Assembly: GCA_020052215.1 (NCBI GenBank)
Contig: JAGVPN010000229.1
Coordinates: 1-13,042, forward strand
Source of the DNA: Syntrophobacterales bacterium
GTDB taxonomy: Bacteria > Desulfobacterota > Desulfobaccia > Desulfobaccales > 0-14-0-80-60-11
Direction: 5' to 3'
DNA: 13,042 nucleotides
Part shown: positions 1-6,589 of the stretch, one piece after another
Position numbering within the stretch: the stretch's first letter is position 1
How the letters are laid out: each line of letters begins with the position of its first letter
The notes under the pieces: model-generated
Databases searched by the model: none
The model's input: only the letters and a program-made list of their open reading frames with translations
What the model was told of the DNA's origin: nothing
Translations under genes and position numbers: made by a program

Positions 1-240
1 GAGACCCTGAATGACACCAACTATGCCGCGGCCCGGGCCGCCATGATGTCGGTGGCCAACGCCGAGGGCCGTCCCCTGGGGATGACGCCCAACCTGCTGC
101 TGGTGCCCCCGTCCCTGGAGGCGCAGGCTCGGGAGATTTTGCAGGCGCAGTTTATCATCGGCGACCCCGCCACCGGCGGCGCCCGGACCAATGTCTGGCA
201 GGGCACGGCGGACCTCCTGGTGGTGCCCGAGTTGGCTTAA
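1..240 (+). CDS. Mu gpT-type major head (capsid) protein, C-terminal end (5' truncated)
   Basis: Frame 1 is open from the first base to TAA at 238-240, giving the last 79 residues of a protein that starts upstream of the window. The stretch NYAAARAAMMSV followed by GRPLGMTPNLLLVPPSLE, and an ending with W-x-G-T-A-D-L-L-V-V-P-E-L, is the familiar C-terminal pattern of the Mu-like prophage major head subunit (gpT family), which builds the icosahedral shell. The ATG at 43 is internal, not the start. The downstream gp36- and gp37-type genes support the assignment, because in Mu these follow T. An unrelated capsid fold is unlikely given the motif match. The missing N-terminal part prevents any statement on full length. 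Confidence 0.85.
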   Translation, partial: ETLNDTNYAAARAAMMSVANAEGRPLGMTPNLLLVPPSLEAQAREILQAQFIIGDPATGGARTNVWQGTADLLVVPELA

Positions 241-245
241 AGGTT

Positions 246-269
246 CACAGGCGGGACGCCTGCGCCACC
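246..269. repeat. Short dispersed palindrome, CAGGC...GCCTG family, copy 1
   Basis: Just after the gpT stop codon, CAGGCG (248-253) and CGCCTG (257-262) form a perfect inverted repeat with a 3-base centre, followed by CGCCACC. The same core, CACAGGC-spacer-GCCTGYGCCACC, recurs at 4349-4371. Sharing core and trailing CCACC at two separate gaps suggests members of one dispersed intergenic family rather than chance hairpins. A role as transcription attenuator is possible but there is no T-tract. Confidence 0.6.
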
Positions 270-296
270 GGGCGAGGACTTCCGCCCAACTGGGAA

Positions 297-311
297 GGCG
301 GCGTCGCCGCC
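297..311. repeat. Perfect GC-only palindrome GGCGGCG-T-CGCCGCC
   Basis: Seven-base arms flank a single T between gpT and the next gene. Only 3' C-rich sequence follows, so it is not a classical intrinsic terminator. With a one-base centre, any RNA hairpin would have to open the inner pairs. It may be part of the same inserted intergenic element as the palindrome at 246-269, but this is inference. Confidence 0.45.
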
Positions 312-345
312 GCCCTCCCCCTATTCAGATACAAGGGGAACGATT

Positions 346-684
346 ATGGCCTGGTTTGGCGGCTTCACTTTAGAAACGTACAACCGGATTCCGGGCGATT
401 ACGAAGAAGTTACGGTGGGAGTCGCGGTGGTGGGATTTTCGAGTACGAAAATTATGCCGACCACGGGACCCTATGCGCGGCTGAGCGCCCGGGCGGCCCT
501 GGTGTCCTCGGAAAGTGGCGACCTCCGGTTTCGCATTGACGGCGGGCTGCCCACCATAAGCAGCGGCCACTACTTTACCAGCGGCGACACCCTGGTGCTC
601 ACCGGCACCCAGGCCATCCAGCAATTCCGGGCCATCAGGTGCGGCGATACGGACGGGGTCTTGAGGGTGACGTACTTTTATTAA
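346..684 (+). CDS. Small phage virion-type protein, function not recognised (112 aa)
   Basis: The ATG at 346 has AAGGGG at 334-338 as a ribosome site and the frame ends TAA at 682-684. The predicted protein is 112 residues, without signal peptide or membrane segment. It is rich in beta-type residues and Gly/Thr/Ser, and ends with a compact stretch (GDTLVLTGTQAIQQFRAI, then RVTYFY). That composition fits a small beta-sandwich such as a head-decoration or fiber-base protein. It lies directly after the capsid gene, where Mu carries gene 35, but I do not recognise gp35 similarity. The next 204 bases are non-coding, so it may end one transcription segment. Expression as a structural protein is inferred from position only. 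Confidence 0.7.
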   Translation: MAWFGGFTLETYNRIPGDYEEVTVGVAVVGFSSTKIMPTTGPYARLSARAALVSSESGDLRFRIDGGLPTISSGHYFTSGDTLVLTGTQAIQQFRAIRCGDTDGVLRVTYFY

Positions 685-888
685 AGAGTTCCAAGCCGTT
701 AATGTCCCAGGGGCTTTGGCCCCCTGGGATGACGAAATTCGGATGGACGTTTTGCAAAAACCAGAATGTTCAACGAGGTTCTGAGCTTTGAGGCTAAACC
801 GGACCAGGAATCACTTCACAAGGGGCGTGACCGCCGTGAAAAGAGTAAGAAGCCTCGAAAACACCCTGCCTCTGGCTGAGGTTCTCTA
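685..888. other. Non-coding gap between the small virion gene and the G8-like gene
   Basis: About 200 bases with no plausible ORF, the longest gene-free stretch of the window. It begins with a hairpin (705-729) and holds GTTTTGCAAAAA at 749-760. I looked for sigma70-like -35/-10 pairs and saw none that convinced me. It could hold a promoter for the adhesin-type block or be the junction left by insertion of that block. Confidence 0.4.
705..729 (+). terminator. GC-rich stem-loop after the 112-aa gene; possible terminator or pause site
   Basis: TCCCAGGGG (705-713) pairs perfectly with CCCCTGGGA (721-729) around a 7-base loop, 20 bases after the TAA at 684. A 9 bp stem with seven G-C pairs should be stable. 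No T-run follows (TGACGAAATTC), so efficient Rho-independent termination is doubtful. An mRNA 3'-end stabiliser or partial attenuator is equally possible. Confidence 0.35.
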
Positions 889-2877
889 ATGGCGACCTTT
901 ACTTCTGTTACCAGCGGCAACTGGAATGACGGGGCCACCTGGGGCAAGGCTTCCCCCGGAGTCAAGGGGGTGGACTGGCCCGGAAACGCCGGTGACGTTG
1001 TCAACATCGGCACGACTGCAAATCAGACCCATGTGGTGGTTTATAACGTCTCCGAAACCAACGAACTCGGGCAAATAACCATCGGGGCCACCTCAGGAAC
1101 AGGGGCCTCCAGATTGGAATTTTCCAGGAGCATGAACACTAAGTTGACCCTGGGCCACCAAGATATTGTGTGCCAACTAACCGGTGAGTTACGGGTGGGG
1201 ACAGCCGGAGCCATCATCCCCAAAGATTACACCGCGGAACTCATCTGGAACACCACAGGGGATAATGCCAAGGGGATTAACGTTGCTGCTGGTGGAAAAT
1301 TAAACATTTACGGCGACCCGGATTACTTCGGCTCCGATTATGACACGGTTCTGGTTTCCCAGGCGGTTATCCCGGCGGCCGGTAATTCCGTCACCATCAC
1401 CGTAGCTGGAGACTTCACGACCAAATGGATTGCGGGGCAAGAACTACTGGTGCACAAGGGCGGGGCGTACGCCAGCTACATCAATGATTTTTGCCGGTTA
1501 GCCATCACCTCCGTAGCTACCAATGGAGCCGATACCGATGTGGTTTGCACCGTTACTGAACGTCCTGCCGCCCTCACTTGCTTAGTTGGGGCCGACGTGC
1601 TGCACCTCTCTCGCAATGTCATGTTTTACAAACTTGGATATAATGCTAATTTAAGTCAGAGTAACACTTTCCGCCCTCGATTAGCTAATGGTAATTTAGC
1701 AGGAACCAGTAATATTAATTGCTGTGGTGTAAGTTTCGGTGGTTGGTACACTGTATTAACCGGTTATGGAATATATAATGATTGCTGTGTTTATAGAAAT
1801 GGTTTTAAAGCAATGCTTGGTGTTAATATGGGTATATTAACAAATATAATTGCTTTTGCAAATAATCATGGTACTGGCTCTGGTCAACTGCAACAGGTAA
1901 ATGCGTCAATGGTTACAGGGTATATAGTCAATACAGATGCCAGAGCCATTTATAACTGCATAGCTCCCACATTTGGCACTCTATTAAACCCATTAAATAT
2001 GTTTGGTCATATTTCACCTATGCTGAATAGTTATCTCTGTAAGGGCAATATATTTTCATATTCAAATAGTATTGGGTTATCTGGTTATATGTTTAATTGT
2101 GTATTCTCTGGTTCGCTAGGTTACGACCGATACGGCAATACAAAAGCTAATACAGTAGATGCAAATCTTGCAACTTATGGGTCGGTGAAAGCAAAACTAC
2201 TAAATTTTAAGTCTATTGTAGGTGTAACGAGGAATGCTACTATGTTTCCTGGGCGACTTGCTTTTGAACATTATAATCAAGTAGTTGATGCTCATTATAT
2301 AGCGGATGAGTATGGCGATATTTACAAAACTCCCTCAGATGGTACTGGAGATAACCCGACTCAAAGAAGTGGGGGGTCAGCCAATGTTTGTGAGGTTACT
2401 CCTCAGAGCAATTGCAGTGCCATGTCCTATCTTGAACTCCTTAATGTGCGCCTATGGGCCACAACAGGGGTAAGCAAAACTTATCGCTTCTACGTCCAGA
2501 CCGCCTTCGTTGACTTGACAACTGACGAATTGAAGCTCTACGGCGAGTACCTGGATGAGGTAAGTGGTGGCCATCTGGCCACGGTTTCTTCTACTCAGCA
2601 CATCAGCACCCGGAGCAACGCAAGCGACTGGAGCCAGTATGTAGAAGTGACCATTAACCCGGCCCAGGACGGCTACGTGAACCTCTACCTCCGGCTCATG
2701 GGATACGAATCAGGCATGAAGGTGTGGGTAGACCCTAAACCGGAAGGAGTAGCCATGACTCCAAGATGGAGTTATGGGGAAGTGGTTCTGGAGCCGATCA
2801 TCGCGTCCGGTGGCGGCAGTGTCTCACCTACCAACCTGGGGCTGGTGCCCCTGGGGATCAAGCAGGTGGCAATATGA
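889..2877 (+). CDS. G8-like / right-handed beta-helix virion adhesin or depolymerase candidate (662 aa)
   Basis: ATG at 889 with TGAGG at 877-881; stop TGA at 2875-2877 overlaps the next ATG. Three zones are visible. Residues 1-244 start with TSGNWNDGATWG, have DWPGNAGDVV near residue 31, and end with LSRNV at 240-244. This order resembles the G8 domain of CEMIP/TMEM2-type and viral proteins. Residues 245-505 are Asn-, Gly-, Tyr- and Ile-rich with Cys-Cys pairs at 278-279 and 299-300, 21 residues apart, about one coil of a parallel beta-helix. Residues about 505-650 look like a beta-sandwich. G8 followed by a helix is known in polysaccharide-binding or degrading proteins, so host-surface glycan binding or cleavage is inferred. 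I see no catalytic set I can name. The central zone has far lower GC than both flanks. An inert structural fiber is the alternative. Confidence 0.6.
   Translation: MATFTSVTSGNWNDGATWGKASPGVKGVDWPGNAGDVVNIGTTANQTHVVVYNVSETNELGQITIGATSGTGASRLEFSRSMNTKLTLGHQDIVCQLTGELRVGTAGAIIPKDYTAELIWNTTGDNAKGINVAAGGKLNIYGDPDYFGSDYDTVLVSQAVIPAAGNSVTITVAGDFTTKWIAGQELLVHKGGAYASYINDFCRLAITSVATNGADTDVVCTVTERPAALTCLVGADVLHLSRNVMFYKLGYNANLSQSNTFRPRLANGNLAGTSNINCCGVSFGGWYTVLTGYGIYNDCCVYRNGFKAMLGVNMGILTNIIAFANNHGTGSGQLQQVNASMVTGYIVNTDARAIYNCIAPTFGTLLNPLNMFGHISPMLNSYLCKGNIFSYSNSIGLSGYMFNCVFSGSLGYDRYGNTKANTVDANLATYGSVKAKLLNFKSIVGVTRNATMFPGRLAFEHYNQVVDAHYIADEYGDIYKTPSDGTGDNPTQRSGGSANVCEVTPQSNCSAMSYLELLNVRLWATTGVSKTYRFYVQTAFVDLTTDELKLYGEYLDEVSGGHLATVSSTQHISTRSNASDWSQYVEVTINPAQDGYVNLYLRLMGYESGMKVWVDPKPEGVAMTPRWSYGEVVLEPIIASGGGSVSPTNLGLVPLGIKQVAI
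1618..2440 (+). other. AT-rich in-frame core of the G8-like gene
   Basis: Hand counts give 17 G+C of 60 at 1801-1860 and 15 of 60 at 2041-2100 (25-28%), against 44 of 60 at 3241-3300. The change starts within a few codons of LSRNV, the end of the G8-like zone, and fades back to high GC around 2400-2440, where the C-terminal sandwich begins. The reading frame is unbroken. This is the footprint expected of domain exchange with a low-GC donor, limited to the putative ligand-binding helix. No terminal repeats, intron or transposase signature was seen. The boundaries are approximate. Confidence 0.75.
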
Positions 2878-3668
2878 TCTACGTGGTCTTTTTCAGCAAT
2901 GCCGGGGTGCCGGCGACCGAACTCTCCCCGACCATCAGCGTCTACAAGAAGGTCTCGGATGGGACGGACGTGACCCCGGCGCCCACGGTCTCGGAGATCG
3001 GGGGCGGGTTTTATAAATTCACCGCGAGCCCGGCTGAGGCCCTGGTGGTCAGGATGAACGGCGGCGGGACTCTGGCGGAGGCGGATAAGTACAAGGTGAT
3101 GCAGATCACGCCCAACGACGATAGCCTGGACGCAGCGGTAAGCACGCGAGCCCTCGAGAGCGGCGGAAATGTGGCGGCGATTAAGGCCAAGACCGACAAC
3201 CTGCCGGCAGACCCGGCGGTGGAGGGCAATGTCCAGGGTCATGTGGTGGACGCCCTGGCCGTGTATGACCCGCCCACCCAGGCGGAGTTGGCGGCGGCGG
3301 TGGCGCCACTGGCCCTGGAGGCCGGGATCGAGGCCCATGTGCTGGCGGTCCTCAATTCTTATGACCCGCCGACCCGGGCTGAGGCCACGGCGGATAAAGC
3401 TGCGATTCTGGCGGCCGTCGCCGCCCTGAACAACCTCACTGTGGGAGAAATTTTGGGCGGGGACCTGTCGGACAGCCTGAGCTTTCCGGCCAACTCCTTA
3501 GCTGACCTGGTGCGCAAGCTCTTCTGGGTCGTCTGCAACCGCCTGGTGATCACCGATGCGAGCGGGGCCTTTACGGCCTATAAGACCGACGGCGTGACCC
3601 CGGCGGCGACCGGGACCATCACGGATGATGGCGACATCACGGCGAGGAGTAAACCCACATGGCCATAA
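2874..3668 (+). CDS. Phage fiber/appendage-type protein with repeated YDPPT motif (264 aa)
   Basis: I chose the ATG at 2874, which overlaps the previous stop as ATGA (translational coupling), over an in-frame ATG at 2766 that lies deep inside the upstream gene. Residues 1-85 form a beta-rich head domain with an FYKFTASP stretch. The middle is Ala-rich and helical with VAAIKAKTDNLPADPA, a phrase common in phage fiber and tip-associated proteins. The motif YDPPT-x-AE occurs twice, 96 bases (32 residues) apart at 3264 and 3360. The C-terminus is again beta-type (residues near 230-264). This suggests an elongated, probably multimeric appendage partnered with the upstream G8-like protein. Exact function is unknown. 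Confidence 0.65.
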   Translation: MIYVVFFSNAGVPATELSPTISVYKKVSDGTDVTPAPTVSEIGGGFYKFTASPAEALVVRMNGGGTLAEADKYKVMQITPNDDSLDAAVSTRALESGGNVAAIKAKTDNLPADPAVEGNVQGHVVDALAVYDPPTQAELAAAVAPLALEAGIEAHVLAVLNSYDPPTRAEATADKAAILAAVAALNNLTVGEILGGDLSDSLSFPANSLADLVRKLFWVVCNRLVITDASGAFTAYKTDGVTPAATGTITDDGDITARSKPTWP

Positions 3669-3835
3669 GCCCGAAGGCGTTGGCGTCCTGGGGCCTGCTG
3701 TCAGACGCGGGGGGAGGCATTATTCAGCTCACCCAAGTCGTCAAGGAGATGGAGGTTACGGTGGCGGCCGCCGAGCCTTTGGCCGTGGAACTGGAAGCCG
3801 CCGAGATTAGCGTGGAGTTAAGAGATGACCAATAA
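3659..3835 (+). CDS. Small hypothetical protein (58 aa), unrecognised
   Basis: ATG at 3659 overlaps the preceding gene by 10 bases and has GAGGAG at 3644-3649 as a good ribosome site; stop TAA at 3833-3835. The predicted 58-residue protein starts MAISPKALASWGLL, then a Gly-rich turn, then a strongly acidic amphipathic part (VVKEMEVTVAAAEPLAVE, and Val/Glu/Leu alternation to the end). No Cys, signal peptide or clear membrane helix is seen. Overlap and ribosome site argue that it is real. Small ORFs after fiber genes are sometimes attachment or chaperone proteins, but that role here is a guess. Confidence 0.55.
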   Translation: MAISPKALASWGLLSDAGGGIIQLTQVVKEMEVTVAAAEPLAVELEAAEISVELRDDQ

Positions 3836-3840
3836 AGGCC

Positions 3841-3868
3841 GGTTTTCGGTTTCCGGTTGTCGGTTTTC
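3841..3868 (+). repeat. Heptamer array, four imperfect copies of GGTTTTC
   Basis: Units GGTTTTC, GGTTTCC, GGTTGTC, GGTTTTC sit head to tail in the short gap before the BppU-like gene. Each begins GGTT. A second four-copy heptamer array, also beginning GGTT, lies just after the same gene at 4246-4273. I associate these period-7 intergenic strings with some high-GC Desulfobacterota-type chromosomes rather than phages, from memory and not from a search. Confidence 0.75.
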
Positions 3869-3907
3869 GACCAATGCAGGGACAAAGGGGAGGCGAAGAG
3901 AAGCCGC

Positions 3908-4240
3908 ATGGAAAAGATGGTGATCAAGCAGGGTGAAGCCAAGACCGTCACCTTTACCGTGAAGGATGCGTTGGGGACCGGGGTGGATCTCTCCGGGGCG
4001 GCCTTACTCCTGGGCGTGAAGAAAGATAAATCGGAGGCGGAATACACCTTTTCCAAGACCGACCCGGAGTTCGACAAGAGCCAGGCGGCCGACGGCATCG
4101 TGTCGGTAAATCTGAGCGCCGCGGACACCGACCAGCCGGAGGCGACCTACATCGGGGAGCTCAAGTGCGCCTGGGCCGGGCCGGTGATCAAGAAGAGCGA
4201 GGATTTTTTCTTGCAGGTCAAGCGGGCGGTGACGGCGTAA
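3908..4240 (+). CDS. BppU-N-like Ig-fold fiber/baseplate accessory protein (110 aa)
   Basis: The frame is open from a TTG at 3857, but that region is heptamer-repeat DNA. The ATG at 3908 is preferred, with GGGGAGG (3887-3893) and GAAGAG upstream; ATG 3917 is also possible. The protein begins MEKMVIKQGEAKTVTFTV, then VDLSGAALLLGVKKD near residues 31-45, and later YIGELKCAWAG. This is the pattern of the N-terminal Ig-like domain of phage BppU and related fiber-attachment proteins: a single beta-sandwich that docks or polymerises appendages. The length fits one such domain without the usual long fiber extension. It closes the accessory block before the connector genes. Confidence 0.6.
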   Translation: MEKMVIKQGEAKTVTFTVKDALGTGVDLSGAALLLGVKKDKSEAEYTFSKTDPEFDKSQAADGIVSVNLSAADTDQPEATYIGELKCAWAGPVIKKSEDFFLQVKRAVTA

Positions 4241-4245
4241 AAGCC

Positions 4246-4273
4246 GGTTCTGGGTTCTGGGTTCTGGGTTCTG
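4246..4273 (+). repeat. Heptamer array, four exact copies of GGTTCTG
   Basis: Starting 6 bases after the TAA of the BppU-like gene, GGTTCTG is repeated four times without mismatch, followed by GCTTTTG. Exact identity suggests recent expansion or conversion. Together with 3841-3868 it brackets one gene. Confidence 0.85.
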
Positions 4274-4326
4274 GCTTTTGTCAAACACCGAAACTGAGTT
4301 GCGCTCAAACAGCTATTTTATGTTGG

Positions 4327-4371
4327 CGCAGGCTTTAGCCTGTGACGCACAGGCTGGAAAGCCTGTGCCAC
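4327..4371. repeat. Double palindrome of the CAGGC...GCCTG family, copy 2
   Basis: Two hairpins in tandem. The first is CAGGC (4329-4333) with GCCTG (4338-4342). The second is a perfect 9 bp stem GCACAGGCT (4347-4355) with AGCCTGTGC (4360-4368) around a GGAA loop, followed by CACC. Core and trailing sequence match the palindrome after the capsid gene (248-269). Paired hairpins of this kind resemble REP/BIME-type chromosomal elements. No REP-associated transposase is in the window. Confidence 0.7.
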
Positions 4372-4390
4372 CCTGTAAAAAGAGGGGATT

Positions 4391-4813
4391 ATGGCTTACT
4401 GTTCCGAAGACGACCTCCTGAAGATGATACCCCAGTCAGAGCTGGCCGAGTTGACCGCGGAGTCCGGGGAGGTCCCGGACAGCCTCATTATCATTGATGC
4501 CATCAGCAAGGCTGAGGCCGAGATCGACTCCTACCTGGGGGTCAGGTATGTGGTGCCCCTGGCCACCCCGCCGGCCCAGGTCAAGGCCCTGGCCGTGGAC
4601 CTGGCCATCTACCACCTTTACTCCCGCCGCAGCGTGGTGCCACCGGTGCGTCAGCAGAAGTATGAGGCGGCGGTGGCCTTCCTGAAGCAGGCGGCGGCGG
4701 GGCAACTTGTGATCGTCGGGCCTCAGGGCGAGCTGCCCACGGTGGCTAAAGAGGTGGCTGACGCCACCAGCGCCATCCGGGCCTTCACCCGGGATACCCA
4801 GGCGGACTGGTAA
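4391..4813 (+). CDS. Mu gp36-like head-tail connector protein (DUF1320 type, 140 aa)
   Basis: ATG at 4391 has GAGGGGATT directly upstream. The protein opens MAYCSEDDLLKMIP, has an acidic helical stretch, then IDSYLGVRYVVPL at about 46-58, followed by P-x-Q-V-K-A-L-A-V-D-L-A-I-Y-H-L-Y. This arrangement is typical of the Mu gp36 (DUF1320) family. Family members are about 140 residues and sit after the capsid gene as small head-completion or connector proteins. The next gene follows after 11 bases with its own ribosome site. The accessory block separates it from gpT, unlike the near-contiguous order in Mu. The family call is fairly firm; the adaptor role comes from family position. Confidence 0.8.
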   Translation: MAYCSEDDLLKMIPQSELAELTAESGEVPDSLIIIDAISKAEAEIDSYLGVRYVVPLATPPAQVKALAVDLAIYHLYSRRSVVPPVRQQKYEAAVAFLKQAAAGQLVIVGPQGELPTVAKEVADATSAIRAFTRDTQADW

Positions 4814-4824
4814 GGGGATAGGCC

Positions 4825-5265
4825 ATGGCCAACGATCTTTGGACCACGGTAGAGGATGCGGTGCTGGCCGCCCTGAAGGCGGAGCTGGAGGCTCAGGTCA
4901 AGACCCTGGCCACCTACCAGGGGGACTGGCTGGCCGACCTGCACCGGGAGGACTGGCGCTTCCCGGCGGTTCTGGTGCAGTTGCGCCAGAGCCGGGGGGA
5001 ACAGGTGACCCTGGGGTCTTATGACCTGAACCTGGAATTTACCGTCCTGGTGATGGTGAGGCACCTGCGGGGCGAAGCCGCCGGCCGGCGGGAGGCCGAT
5101 GGGGTCTACCAGGTGCTGGCAGGGGTGAGAAAGGCCTTGTGGCACCAGGACCTGGGGCTGGAGTTGCAACCCCTGAATCTCATCCGGGAGGAGCCGTTAT
5201 TCAGCGACCAGGAATTTTCGGTGTACGCGGCCCTATACGGCACCTCCCTGGTGCAGGATCTGTGA
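4825..5265 (+). CDS. Mu gp37-like / tail-terminator-type protein (146 aa)
   Basis: ATG at 4825 with AGGGGAT in the short gap. An N-terminal helix pair (DLWTTVEDAVLAALKAEL) is followed by alternating beta strands, FPAVLVQLRQSRGE near residues 48-61, YDLNLEFTVLVMVRHLRG near 71-88, and another helix with ADGVYQVLAGVRKAL. Length, order and the helix-then-sheet plan match Mu gp37 (DUF1834) and tail-terminator-like proteins that cap the tail and join it to the head. Its place between gp36 and the tail tube supports this. The identification rests on pattern and position, since the family is poorly conserved. Confidence 0.65.
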   Translation: MANDLWTTVEDAVLAALKAELEAQVKTLATYQGDWLADLHREDWRFPAVLVQLRQSRGEQVTLGSYDLNLEFTVLVMVRHLRGEAAGRREADGVYQVLAGVRKALWHQDLGLELQPLNLIREEPLFSDQEFSVYAALYGTSLVQDL

Positions 5266-5286
5266 AGCTGACGAGGAGAGAGGATT

Positions 5287-6582
5287 ATGACCCGGTCCAT
5301 CCGGAATTTTTTAGCCACCCATAATCTGCTGGCGGTATCGGCCAGACAGCAGGAGGTGGCCATGAACACCGAACAGGCTTTGGACACCACGCTGCTGGTG
5401 GACCTGAACACGGTGCTGAACTATCAGGCGCTGAAAAACCCCAACCGGGAGGAACTCACCGGCAAAGAAGAGGCCGACCGGCTCCATGACTTCGGCGGCA
5501 AAGTGGTGGGCGCCCTGGCCTTTTCCCGGGCTCAGCCCCAGCATTTCGCCTTTCTGCTGGGCTATGGCTTGGGCGAGGTGACGACCAACCCGGCCGGGGC
5601 CACCGGCTTTCGGCATACCATCCTGCCCCGGTCCGGGGAGGTGGATGCGGCACGGTCCAACCCGTCTTTTACTGCGGCCATGCGCTTCGGGCGCCAGGTG
5701 CTGAAACGGCGGTTTGCCTCCTGTTTCATCGACCAGATCAGGATGGATTTCGCCCGGGACGGTTGGGCCAAGCTCAACGGGACCGTGAAAGGCAGCGGCA
5801 AGGTGGTGGACAACACCCAGGTGGAGGCAGTGGCCGCGGCCGATAATGCCACCACCCTGACCCTGGCGGTCAACGGGGTGGCGGGGGCGACTCCGGCCGA
5901 GAGATTGAGTAACGTCCAGGCCATCCAGGTCCTGAATCCCGCCACCCAGGCCTGGGAGGAAGTGGCATACCAGGCCGTGTCCGCGGCGGTCCCCGGGGTC
6001 ATTGACCTTACGTCGCCGGGGGGGAGCGGGACGCCCACCACCTACCGGGTCTATTATGTGCCCGGAGAGAGCGGCTGGATGAACCTGCCGGCCCGGGTGG
6101 AGGAGCCGCCCCTGAAGGTGAGCCAGTTGGAGGTGACCCTGGGGGGCCGCTGGGATGGCGCCGCCTTTAACGGCGGGTATCAACTAACCACGGAACTCAG
6201 AGGCGTCACCTGGACCATGAAAAACCACCTGACGCCGGAATCCACCCCGGGCGCGGGGGGCAATTACGCCAATCGCGCCTTTAGGACCGGGCGGGAACAG
6301 AGCCTGAAATTCGACCGGGATTTCCGGGACTTCCTCCTGGCCCAAAACCTGAAAGATAACGACACCCTGGGGGCCCGCTTGCTGGCCACGGGGCCGGAAT
6401 TTGAGCCGAGGGTCAGATACCAGGTGGAGCTTATTTTTCCTCGGGTATCGGTACTGGGCGCCACGGTCAAGGTGTACCAGCGGCGCCTGTCGGAAGAGGT
6501 GGAATTTGCCATCCTGGAGGACGACGCCTACGGCTCGGTGGTGGCTTCCGTCCAGAACCAGGTGAGCAGCTACGCGGCTTAA
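5287..6582 (+). CDS. Tail tube protein, non-contractile tail type (431 aa)
   Basis: ATG at 5287 has a strong GAGGAGAGAGGA site; a later ATG (5362) would remove the conserved-looking N-terminus. Residues 1-130 are helical then beta, with FAFLLGYGLGEVTTNP near 93-108. A segment at about 175-262 (Ala/Val/Thr-rich, ending near GESGW) looks like an inserted domain. The C-terminal half carries the strand pattern EVTLGGRWDGAAFNGGYQ and a late FPRVSVLGATVKV, typical of phage tube subunits. The gene precedes the chaperone pair and tape measure, the usual tube position in siphophages. No sheath gene precedes it. The insertion could be displayed on the tail surface. Another major tail protein family is possible; a tail tube role is likely. 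Confidence 0.7.
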   Translation: MTRSIRNFLATHNLLAVSARQQEVAMNTEQALDTTLLVDLNTVLNYQALKNPNREELTGKEEADRLHDFGGKVVGALAFSRAQPQHFAFLLGYGLGEVTTNPAGATGFRHTILPRSGEVDAARSNPSFTAAMRFGRQVLKRRFASCFIDQIRMDFARDGWAKLNGTVKGSGKVVDNTQVEAVAAADNATTLTLAVNGVAGATPAERLSNVQAIQVLNPATQAWEEVAYQAVSAAVPGVIDLTSPGGSGTPTTYRVYYVPGESGWMNLPARVEEPPLKVSQLEVTLGGRWDGAAFNGGYQLTTELRGVTWTMKNHLTPESTPGAGGNYANRAFRTGREQSLKFDRDFRDFLLAQNLKDNDTLGARLLATGPEFEPRVRYQVELIFPRVSVLGATVKVYQRRLSEEVEFAILEDDAYGSVVASVQNQVSSYAA

Positions 6583-6589
6583 TAGCTCA

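Noticed and set aside
749..780. Promoter in the 685-888 gap based on TTGCAA at 752-757
   Set aside because: No matching -10 hexamer at 16-18 bases downstream, so it cannot be supported.
1618..2440. Intron or insertion sequence inside the G8-like gene
   Set aside because: The frame is continuous, no terminal inverted repeats or transposase ORF are present, and the translated core reads as a plausible beta-helix.
889..2877. Diversity-generating retroelement target in the adhesin gene
   Set aside because: No reverse transcriptase, template repeat or duplicated variable region was seen in the window. The unusual core differs in GC content, not by adenine-specific substitutions.
2772..3338. 188-residue - strand ORF across the junction of the G8-like and fiber genes
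   Set aside because: Shadow of two coupled + strand genes. Its composition is Arg/Gly/His-rich and no - strand operon partner exists.
3857..3907. TTG start extending the BppU-like protein by 17 residues
   Set aside because: The extension is encoded by the heptamer array, has no ribosome site, and the family start pattern fits ATG 3908 or 3917.
246..4371. CRISPR array made of the palindromic repeats
   Set aside because: Only two sites lie 4 kb apart, without regular spacers or cas genes. The heptamers are contiguous with no spacers.
5311..6183. 290-residue - strand ORF opposite the tail tube gene
   Set aside because: It lacks a credible ribosome site and is low in recognisable structure. 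The + strand gene has a strong ribosome site and tail-tube features.
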